A stretch of DNA of 64,000 nt from NCBI GenBank assembly GCA_964605205.1, contig CAZSBL010000003.1, positions 1 through 64,000 of the forward strand. Direction: 5' to 3'. The notes beneath the pieces were generated by a model, which did no database searches, had not been told where the DNA came from, and saw nothing but the letters and a program-made list of their open reading frames with translations. Of the stretch, positions 15,908 to 23,091 are shown piece by piece (position 1 is the stretch's first letter; each line of letters starts with the position of its first letter). Both the position numbers and the translations under genes were made by a program. The stretch is from JAWVYT01 sp964605205. Its GTDB lineage: Bacteria > Gemmatimonadota > Gemmatimonadetes > Longimicrobiales > RSA9.

Positions 15908-17320
15908 GTGGCGACGGCACAGCGGTACGCGTACAACGTGGAGCAGAAGGGTCTGGAGGGGCGCAATCGTCCACAGCGTTTCCTGCGGGCGTTGGCGGCG
16001 ATCCTGGAGCACGGCAACTACGCCGTGGCAGTGGACACGTACGCCCGGATGAGCGGGAAGTGCGGCCGGTGCGCGGCGGCGTGCCCGCTCTACGAGGAGA
16101 CGGGGAAGAAGGAAGACATCCCGTGCGAGCGCTCGGAGCTTCTGCTGCGGGTATACCGGCGGTACTTCACGCCGGCCGGTGCGTTTCGGGGGCGGCTGCC
16201 CGGGGCGTTCGAGCTGACCGATGAGTACCTGGACGCGATGGCGGAGTCGTACTGGCGGTGCACGGCGTGCCGTCGGTGCAAGGCCACCTGTCCGGTGGGG
16301 ATCGACCACGGGCTGCTGACGCACCTGGCCCGGTGGGCACTGGCCGAGGTGGATCTGATCCCCCGTGCGCTGCTGGTCTCGGTGCGGGAGCAGCTCGAGG
16401 GGAAGACGGGGAACACGTCGGCCATCCCGGTCCCGGCGTTGAAGGACACGTGCGAGTTCCTGACGGAGGAGCTGCAGGACATCTACCACGTGGACATCCC
16501 GTTCCCGTTCGACATCGAGGAGAGCGAGTACGTCTTCTTCCCGGCGGTGTCGGACTTCCTCATGGAGGCGGACACGCTCATGGGGAACGCGGCGGTGATG
16601 CACGTGACGAACGGGTCGTGGACCATCGGGACGGGTGACTACGACGGGATCAACTACGGCCTCTTCTACTCGGACCGGATGATGGAGCGGATCGTCAACA
16701 ACATCATCGCGGAGACTCGGCGGTTGAAGGGCCGGAAGATCCTGATCGGCGAGTGCGGTCACGCCACCCGGTCGGCGTGGTACGTGCCGACGTTCGGCGG
16801 TCCCGACGCGCCGCCGGTGGTGAACTGCATGGAGTACGCGTTCGAGCAGCTGGAGGCGGGGCGGATCCCGCTGAAGCCGGAGAAGATCCCGGAGCGGGTC
16901 ACGTACCACGACCCGTGCAACATCGCCCGGGTGGGGCGGATCACCGAGGAGCCGCGGGAGATCCTGAAAGCGATCTGCGCGGACTACGTGGAGATGACGC
17001 CGAACCGGACGGACAACTACTGCTGCGGCGGGGGTGGCGGCACGGTCTCCATCGACGAGATCCGTGAATTCCGCACGGGCCCGGCGGGGCAGCGGAAGGT
17101 GCACCAGATCCGCGACACCGGGGCCGAGCTGGTGGTGAGCCCGTGCGCGAACTGCAAGAAGCAGCTCCGGGAGCTGTGTCAGGACAACGAGCTGGAGGAT
17201 GTGGAAGTGGTTGGGCTGCACGACTTGCTGCTCCGGGTGATCGATTTCGGAGTGGAGCCCGAGGAGGCGCCGGAGTCGGCGGACGCGGAGCGAGAGGCGG
17301 CCGAGGCCGTCGCCGGATAG
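15908..17320 (+). CDS. Second DsrK/HmcF-like CCG-domain iron-sulfur protein
   Basis: 470-aa cytoplasmic HdrD-type subunit, likely the catalytic part of a membrane complex with the next three genes. The first ferredoxin motif near 52-60 is C-x2-C-x3-CP (KCGRCAAACP) and lacks the first Cys of the usual four; the second (CTACRRCKATCP, near 118) is complete. The CCG domain has GECGHATRS, HDPCNIARV, NYCCGGGGG and SPCANCKKQ. GTG 15908 has GGAGG at 15895-15899. It is clearly paralogous to the 11925 protein but about 70 residues shorter at the N-terminus. The tail is Glu/Ala-rich. Confidence 0.85.
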   Translation: MATAQRYAYNVEQKGLEGRNRPQRFLRALAAILEHGNYAVAVDTYARMSGKCGRCAAACPLYEETGKKEDIPCERSELLLRVYRRYFTPAGAFRGRLPGAFELTDEYLDAMAESYWRCTACRRCKATCPVGIDHGLLTHLARWALAEVDLIPRALLVSVREQLEGKTGNTSAIPVPALKDTCEFLTEELQDIYHVDIPFPFDIEESEYVFFPAVSDFLMEADTLMGNAAVMHVTNGSWTIGTGDYDGINYGLFYSDRMMERIVNNIIAETRRLKGRKILIGECGHATRSAWYVPTFGGPDAPPVVNCMEYAFEQLEAGRIPLKPEKIPERVTYHDPCNIARVGRITEEPREILKAICADYVEMTPNRTDNYCCGGGGGTVSIDEIREFRTGPAGQRKVHQIRDTGAELVVSPCANCKKQLRELCQDNELEDVEVVGLHDLLLRVIDFGVEPEEAPESADAEREAAEAVAG

Positions 17321-17344
17321 CAACAGGAACAGGTGGAGGCACGT

Positions 17345-18046
17345 ATGGAAGTCTGGCTGCAACTGGCCAAGGGCCCCCTCTTCTGGGTGGCGTTCACGGT
17401 CATGGTCCTCGGACTCGGGCGCCACGTGGTACTGACGGTGTACGAGGCCGTCCGGGCGTATCGGCGGGCGGGCGACAAGGACATCCCCACGGGCCGCGTG
17501 ACCCGGGAGACGCTCCAGTGGCTGGTGCCCCGGAGCCGGCTCCGGAACCGGTGGCTGTACAGCGCCACCACGGTCCTCTTCCACGTGGGCGTGATCCTGG
17601 CCCCGCTCTTCCTGGCCGGGCACATCGAGCTGTGGCGGCAGGCCGTGGGGTTCGGCTGGCCGGCGCTGTCCAACGGCGTGGTCACGACGCTCACGCTCAT
17701 CACCATCGCCGCGGCGCTGGCCGTGCTGGTCCAGCGGGTGGCGTCGCGGGAATCCCGGGTCCTGGGCCGGTTCCAGGACTACGCGCTTCCGGTGTTGATC
17801 GCGGTGGTGTTCGCCACCGGGTTCATGGTAATGCACCCCGCGTGGAACCCCTGGGGCCGTGATCCGGTGTTCCTGGTCCACATGCTAAGCGGCGACCTGG
17901 CCCTGCTGCTGGTCCCGTTCACCAAGCTCAGTCACATGGTACTGCTGCCCCTGACCCAGCTCGTGGGCGAGCTGGCCTGGCACTTCCCGCAGGACGCCGG
18001 GAGCCGCGTCGGGGCGACGCTGGAGAAGGAGAGCGAGCCGATCTGA
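17345..18046 (+). CDS. NarI/DsrM-like cytochrome b subunit
   Basis: 233-aa membrane protein with about five helices and spaced histidines (LGRHVVL, TTVLFHVGVIL, GHIELW, LVHMLSGD, KLSHMVLLP) of the nitrate reductase gamma/DsrM superfamily; expected to hold two b hemes and take part in quinone oxidation or reduction. ATG 17345 follows GGAGG at 17335-17339; a GTG at 17333 lies before that site. Its stop overlaps the next ATG by one base. It is 72 residues shorter than the 11011 paralogue and lacks its long soluble loop. Confidence 0.82.
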   Translation: MEVWLQLAKGPLFWVAFTVMVLGLGRHVVLTVYEAVRAYRRAGDKDIPTGRVTRETLQWLVPRSRLRNRWLYSATTVLFHVGVILAPLFLAGHIELWRQAVGFGWPALSNGVVTTLTLITIAAALAVLVQRVASRESRVLGRFQDYALPVLIAVVFATGFMVMHPAWNPWGRDPVFLVHMLSGDLALLLVPFTKLSHMVLLPLTQLVGELAWHFPQDAGSRVGATLEKESEPI

Positions 18047-18885
18047 TGAGTGCAGCGATCCTGATCGATACGACGAAGTGCACCGGCTGCGAGACGTGCG
18101 TGGCGGCGTGCAAGGAGGAGAACGGGTTGGAGGCCGACCGGCTGCGAACGGGCCAGGCGTCCATCGATGCCCTCTCCTCCACCCGATACACCACGATCCT
18201 CCGCCAGCCGGGCGATCACTACGTGAAGCAGCAGTGCCGGCACTGCCTGGAGCCGGCGTGCGTGAGCGCGTGCCTGGTGGGCGCCATGCAGAAGACGCCG
18301 GAAGGCCCCGTGGTCTACGACTCGGAGCTGTGCATGGGGTGTCGCTACTGCATGGTGGCGTGCCCCTACTCGATCCCTCGCTACGAGTGGGACGAGCCGG
18401 TGCCCTACGTCCGCAAGTGCGACATGTGCGCCGACCGGCTCGGGGCCGGTGATGTCCCGGCGTGTGTCGAGGCGTGTCCGGAGGGTGCCCTCGAGTTCGG
18501 CGACCGGGACACCCTGCTGGCTGCGGCCCACGCCCGGATCCGGGCGCACCCCGACCGCTACGTGGACCGGGTCTGGGGCGAGCGGGAGTTCGGCGGCACG
18601 AGCGTGCTCTACCTGGGCAGCATCGGCCTCGGGTTCCTGAGCTGGTCCGACGGTCTGCGGGAGGAAGAGCTGCCGAAGCTGACCTGGGCGGCGCTCTCGA
18701 AGGTGCCGTGGGAGGTGGCCGGAATGGGCGGTCTCATGGCCGGGATCTACTGGGTCATCAACCGTCGCATGACACTGGCCGCCCAGGCCGCCGAGGCGGG
18801 AGGGGGTAGCGCCGCGATGAGGTCAGCCACACCCGACGAAGGCGGCCCTACCGCGACCGAAGAAGAGGAGGCCCACCATGACTGA
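18046..18885 (+). CDS. Four-cluster ferredoxin subunit (HybA/HmcB/DsrO-like), no Tat signal
   Basis: 279-aa iron-sulfur electron-transfer subunit. Four [4Fe-4S] motifs are visible: CTGCETCVAACK, CRHCLEPACVSACL, CMGCRYCMVACP, and CDMC...ACVEACP. A hydrophobic helix (about 226-245, GMGGLMAGIYWVI) near the C-terminus may anchor it. DsrO and HybA usually carry a Tat signal; here the first cluster begins at residue 12 with no signal, so the protein should face the cytoplasm. It overlaps the NrfD-like gene by 8 bp, which implies a tight complex with it. Confidence 0.82.
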   Translation: MSAAILIDTTKCTGCETCVAACKEENGLEADRLRTGQASIDALSSTRYTTILRQPGDHYVKQQCRHCLEPACVSACLVGAMQKTPEGPVVYDSELCMGCRYCMVACPYSIPRYEWDEPVPYVRKCDMCADRLGAGDVPACVEACPEGALEFGDRDTLLAAAHARIRAHPDRYVDRVWGEREFGGTSVLYLGSIGLGFLSWSDGLREEELPKLTWAALSKVPWEVAGMGGLMAGIYWVINRRMTLAAQAAEAGGGSAAMRSATPDEGGPTATEEEEAHHD

Positions 18886-20887
18886 CCGCCTGACGTACCT
18901 GAAGACGGCTCTCTGGGCGCTGGTGGGGGTGCTGGCGGCCGTGACGGTGATCCGGTTCACCTACGGCCTCGGTGCCGTGACCGACCTCTCGGACGCCACG
19001 CCCTGGGGCCTCTGGATCGGCTTCGACGTGATGAGCGGCGTTGCGCTGGCCGCAGGCGGATTCGTGCTTGCCGGCGCCGTCTACATCTTCGGTCTCGAGC
19101 GCTACCGCCGGTTCGTGCGGGCGGCGATCCTGACGGCGCTGCTCGGCTACGCCGCGGTGGCCGTGGGGCTCCTCTACGACCTGGGGCTCCCATGGCGGAT
19201 CTGGCACCCGCTGGTCCACTGGCAGTACCACTCGGTGCTGTTCGAGGTGGCCATGTGCGTGATGCTCTACCTCACGGTGCTGGCGCTGGAGTTTGCGCCG
19301 GTGATCCTGGAGCATCCGCTCTTCGACCGGCCGGCGTTCCGGGCACTGCTGCGGGGGCTGAAGAAGGTCTCCATCGTGCTGGTCATTGCGGGGATCGTGC
19401 TCTCCACGCTGCACCAGTCGTCACTGGGGAGCCTGTTCCTGATCACGCCGGACCGGCTGCACCCGCTCTGGTACAGCCACTCGATCTACGTCCAGTTCTT
19501 CATCTCGGCCGTGGCGCTGGGGCTGGCGACGGTGGTGCTCGAGGCCCTCTTCTCCCGCTACTTCCTCGGGCACGAGGTCCACGTCCGGGAGCTGGGCGGG
19601 CTGGGGCTGGCCGCGTCGGTGGTGCTGATCCTGTACCTGGCGCTCCGACTCGGCGACCTGGCGGCCCAGGGCGTCCTGCCCATGGCCTTCGACGGCAGCT
19701 GGCAGGCGAACCTGTTCCTCTTCGAGATCGGGCTCAGCGCCGTGGTCCCGGCGATCCTGTTCCTGATCCCGGCGGTCCGGAAGCGGATCGCGGGCGTGGG
19801 CATCGCCTCGGCCATGGTGGTCTTCGGGATGATCGGGCACCGGCTCGACGTCTCCATCGTGGCCTTCGCGCGCCCGGAGGGAATGAGCTACTTCCCGACC
19901 TGGGAAGAGATCGCCGTGAGCCTCGGGATCGTGGCGGGCGCCATGCTCATCTTCCTCTTCTTCGTGGAGCACCTGAGGGTCTTCGACGACGTGCAGGGCC
20001 ACCCCGAGGCGCCCGAGCCGCGCTACGAGCCGGCCACCGTCCGGGACCTCATGTCCCCGAGCCGGGCGCTGCCGCGGCGCTACACGCTGGCCGCGCTGGC
20101 CGGTGCCGTCCTCGCCCTGCCCTTCCTCCCGCTGGGCGGCCCGGCGCCGCGGGAGGTGGCCGCCGAGACACCCCGGTGGGTGGAGGGCACCGTGGAGCCC
20201 CGGCCCGATGCTCCGCCGGTCCTCGGTCTCGCCGCCTTCTCGCCGGAGCCCGAGACGAAGCTGCTCCTGCTCATCGACGGCAACCGTGACTACGAGCTCG
20301 CCCTCTTCGACCATGAAGCGCACGAGGCCCGGTTCGACGGGTGCGGGACGTGCCACCACCTGAACCTGCCGCTGGCCGAGGGCAGCTCGTGCTCCGAGTG
20401 CCACCGGGACATGTACGCCCCCACCGCGCTCTTCGACCACGGCGCGCACGAGGCGGCGCTGGGCGGTACCGAGAGCTGCGCGGAGTGCCACGAGGACGCC
20501 GCGGTGAAGAGCTACGAGACGGCCACCGGCTGCGGCGAGTGCCACGAGGCGCCGGAGGGCGCCCGCGGCAACGACGCCGTGATCGACCTGCCGGACGCCC
20601 ACTGGGCGGACGCGGTGGGCTACATGGACGCCATGCACGGGCTCTGCGTCGAGTGCCACGAGCGGGCGGTGGCCGAGGCGCCCGGGGAGTACCCGGAAGA
20701 CCTGGCCCGGTGCGGCACCTGCCACGATCCGGACCGGCGGGAGCAGGTGCGACAGCTGGAGCCGCGCAAGCGGACGCCGACGGACGTGATCACGGGCACG
20801 CCGGACACCGGAGAGGGTGCCGCGGCCGGCGGGCTGGAGGGCCGGCGGACCTCCCGGGCCCCGGCGTCGGGAGCGGGGGAAGGGTAG
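18878..20887 (+). CDS. NrfD/HybB-type membrane subunit fused to a hexaheme cytochrome c
   Basis: 669-aa fusion. Residues about 1-375 form a polytopic NrfD/HybB/DsrP-like quinone-interacting domain (nine to ten helices). A further helix (about 395-412, YTLAALAGAVLALPFLPL) after two arginines would bring the C-terminus to the periplasm. Residues about 470-630 carry six CxxCH heme sites: CGTCH, CSECH, CAECH, CGECH, CVECH, CGTCH, with class III-type LFDHEAHE distal histidines. In Dsr and Hmc complexes the NrfD-like and cytochrome subunits are separate genes (DsrP and three-heme DsrJ, HmcC and 16-heme HmcA). The fusion therefore makes one quinone-to-periplasm conduit. Confidence 0.85.
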   Translation: MTDRLTYLKTALWALVGVLAAVTVIRFTYGLGAVTDLSDATPWGLWIGFDVMSGVALAAGGFVLAGAVYIFGLERYRRFVRAAILTALLGYAAVAVGLLYDLGLPWRIWHPLVHWQYHSVLFEVAMCVMLYLTVLALEFAPVILEHPLFDRPAFRALLRGLKKVSIVLVIAGIVLSTLHQSSLGSLFLITPDRLHPLWYSHSIYVQFFISAVALGLATVVLEALFSRYFLGHEVHVRELGGLGLAASVVLILYLALRLGDLAAQGVLPMAFDGSWQANLFLFEIGLSAVVPAILFLIPAVRKRIAGVGIASAMVVFGMIGHRLDVSIVAFARPEGMSYFPTWEEIAVSLGIVAGAMLIFLFFVEHLRVFDDVQGHPEAPEPRYEPATVRDLMSPSRALPRRYTLAALAGAVLALPFLPLGGPAPREVAAETPRWVEGTVEPRPDAPPVLGLAAFSPEPETKLLLLIDGNRDYELALFDHEAHEARFDGCGTCHHLNLPLAEGSSCSECHRDMYAPTALFDHGAHEAALGGTESCAECHEDAAVKSYETATGCGECHEAPEGARGNDAVIDLPDAHWADAVGYMDAMHGLCVECHERAVAEAPGEYPEDLARCGTCHDPDRREQVRQLEPRKRTPTDVITGTPDTGEGAAAGGLEGRRTSRAPASGAGEG

Positions 20888-20891
20888 CGCA

Positions 20892-22058
20892 ATGACGCCG
20901 CAGGCCGAGGAGCTGGGCCGGTGGATCCGGTCGAACCTGTTCGATGCCGTGCCGATGGCCATCAGCGTCATCAGCCGGAACTACCGGATCATCGAGGCGA
21001 ACCGTGCGTTCGAGAGGTCGTTCGGCGCCGTGAACGGTCGCCCGTGCTACCAGCTGTACAAGGGACGGGACGAGCCGTGTCTACGGTGCGGTGCGCTGGA
21101 GACCTTCGTGGATGGAGAGGTCCGTGACCGCCAGGAGCAGGGTGTAGGGAAGGACGGTCAGCCCATCGACTATCTCGTCCATATCGTACCGCTGATTCGA
21201 GAGAACGGGGAGATCCCGTACGTGATCGAGATGACCACCGACATTACGGCGGTGAAGCGGCTGGAGGAGCAGAAGCGGGAAGCCGAGCGGCTGGCGGCGG
21301 TGGGCGAGACCGTAGCCGGGATCGCCCACGGGATCAAGAACGTGTTGATGGGCCTCGAGGGCGGGATGTACGCCGTCAACACCGGGATCGAAAAGGGGGA
21401 CGACGAGCGGATCGCCCGGGGGTGGCAGACGCTGGAGGAGAACGTCCGTCGCATCTCCGAGTTCGTGAAGGAGTTCCTCGACTTCGCGAAGGGGCGGGAG
21501 ACCGACAAGTCGATGACGGACCCGAACAAGCCGGCCCGGGAGGTGGCGGACCTCTTCCGTGAGAAGGCGGCCCAGGCGGGCGTCCGCCTGGAGACCCGGC
21601 TGGAGGCCGAGCATCCGGTTCCCCTGGACGAAGAGGGGATCCACACCTGTCTCGCGAACCTGGTCTCGAACGCCATCGACGCCTGCCTCGTGGCGGACCG
21701 GGATGCCCCGGAGTTCGTGGTCACCCTGAGCTCCCGGGACGAGAACGGCAGCACGATCTACGAGGTGGCGGACAACGGCCGGGGCATGGACTACGAGATC
21801 AGCCGGAAGGTCTTTTCGAAATTCTTCACCACCAAGGGCTCGGACCGGGGGACCGGACTGGGGCTCCTGACCACGAAACGGATCGTCCACCAGCACGGTG
21901 GACAGATCGACTTCACGACCGAGGAAGGTACGGGATCGGTCTTCCGGATCGCCCTGCCACACGACCCCGACGCGGCCACCGCGGCCGGACATGCGGTCCG
22001 GGCGGGATCGCCGGGGAACGGGAAGACGGAGCCCGTTGCGCCCACGAAGGAGGAGTGA
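20892..22058 (+). CDS. Soluble PAS-domain sensor histidine kinase
   Basis: 388-aa cytoplasmic kinase, no membrane helix. PAS domain about 12-115 with cysteines in RPCYQLYKGRDEPCLRC, another likely redox or metal motif. The dimerisation box is GIAHGIKNVLMGL (His near 153). ATPase motifs: LANLVSNAIDAC, EVADNGRGM, GTGLGLLTTKRIV, GTGSVFRI. ATG 20892 follows the cytochrome stop by 4 bp; an earlier in-frame start is inside the cytochrome gene. It probably phosphorylates the receivers encoded next. The link to the complex is by operon only. Confidence 0.88.
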   Translation: MTPQAEELGRWIRSNLFDAVPMAISVISRNYRIIEANRAFERSFGAVNGRPCYQLYKGRDEPCLRCGALETFVDGEVRDRQEQGVGKDGQPIDYLVHIVPLIRENGEIPYVIEMTTDITAVKRLEEQKREAERLAAVGETVAGIAHGIKNVLMGLEGGMYAVNTGIEKGDDERIARGWQTLEENVRRISEFVKEFLDFAKGRETDKSMTDPNKPAREVADLFREKAAQAGVRLETRLEAEHPVPLDEEGIHTCLANLVSNAIDACLVADRDAPEFVVTLSSRDENGSTIYEVADNGRGMDYEISRKVFSKFFTTKGSDRGTGLGLLTTKRIVHQHGGQIDFTTEEGTGSVFRIALPHDPDAATAAGHAVRAGSPGNGKTEPVAPTKEE

Positions 22059-22061
22059 CTC

Positions 22062-22586
22062 ATGGCACGACCCGAAGACAAGACCGTGCTGGTGGTGGAC
22101 GACGAGCCGAACGTCCGCATCTACCTGGCCCAGATCCTCCAGGACGCCGGCTTCAACGTGGACACGGCGGCTGACGGTGAGGAAGCGCTGGAGAAGATCC
22201 GGGCGGACCCGCCAGACTTCATCTCGCTGGACCTGGTGATGCCCCGGAAGAGCGGGCACAAGCTCCTCTACGAGCTTCGCAAGGACCGAAAGCTGTCGCA
22301 GATCCCGGTCCTGATCGTCACGGCCCACGCCCGCGACGAGCTCGGCGAGGGGGAGCTGAAAGACATCGTCGAGAGCCGGGTGATCTCGGGGCCCGGTGTG
22401 TACCTGGAGAAGCCGGTCCGCCCCCTCGACTACGTCCGGGCGGTCCAGCGCTCGCTGGGCGTCGAGGAGGCCGCCGACGCCGAGGACCGGATCAACCTGC
22501 AGGAAGAGCTGAAGAACGCGCTGCCCGACGCCGAGCCCCACGCCCTGCGCCGCGCGCTGGCAGCCTTAAAGAAGGGGGAAGCATGA
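22062..22586 (+). CDS. Single-domain response regulator 1
   Basis: 174-aa receiver with VLVVDDEP at the start, phospho-acceptor in SLDLVMP, and the conserved Lys in LEKPVRP. The helix-rich tail (about 130-174) is not a DNA-binding domain. It lies 3 bp after the kinase and overlaps the next receiver (ATGA), so it is likely a phosphorelay intermediate or protein-binding switch. A loop insertion (EGELKDIVESRVISGPGVY) before the Lys is shared in position with the next gene. Confidence 0.87.
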   Translation: MARPEDKTVLVVDDEPNVRIYLAQILQDAGFNVDTAADGEEALEKIRADPPDFISLDLVMPRKSGHKLLYELRKDRKLSQIPVLIVTAHARDELGEGELKDIVESRVISGPGVYLEKPVRPLDYVRAVQRSLGVEEAADAEDRINLQEELKNALPDAEPHALRRALAALKKGEA

Positions 22587-22987
22587 CGAACGTGGCAGTG
22601 AAGAAGATCCTCATCGTCGATGACGAGCCGGATGTGGTGAGCTACCTGGAGATGCTCCTCCAGGACCACGGCTACACCACCGTCAGCGCCGAAGACGGGA
22701 ACGAGGCGCTGGAGCTGGTGCGCAGCGAGAAGCCGGACCTGGTGACGCTGGACATCTCCATGCCGGAGGCCAGCGGGACCCGCTTCTACAGGGAGCTCAA
22801 GCAGGACCCGGACGTGGGCGACACACCGGTCCTCATCGTGACCGCCGTGACCGGCTACGGCGGCGACCCGTACGGTTACGAGAAGTTCCTGAGCCGGAGC
22901 AAGCTGGTCCCGCCGCCGGAGGGGTTCTTCCCGAAGCCCATCGACCGGGAGAAGTTCCTGGCGGAAGTGGACGCGCTGATCGGATAG
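22583..22987 (+). CDS. Single-domain response regulator 2
   Basis: 134-aa receiver only: ILIVDDEPD, TLDISMP with the phosphorylated Asp, and FFPKPIDRE with the Lys. Before the Lys there is an unusual insertion (YGGDPYGYEKFLSRSKLVPPPE), as in the preceding protein but of different sequence. It ends the operon; no clear terminator follows in 22988-23091, which is GC-rich and without a gene. With no output domain, it must act by protein contact, perhaps on the sigma-54 activator or on the redox complex. Confidence 0.86.
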   Translation: MTNVAVKKILIVDDEPDVVSYLEMLLQDHGYTTVSAEDGNEALELVRSEKPDLVTLDISMPEASGTRFYRELKQDPDVGDTPVLIVTAVTGYGGDPYGYEKFLSRSKLVPPPEGFFPKPIDREKFLAEVDALIG

Positions 22988-23091
22988 CAGGATCGCGGGC
23001 GGTCTGCCGGCGTCAGCGCCGCGCATCCCCCACGGCCCGGACCGCAGCCGCGGCGGGGCGGAATGGTTGTGTTCCGCCTCGTGGCACGGCG

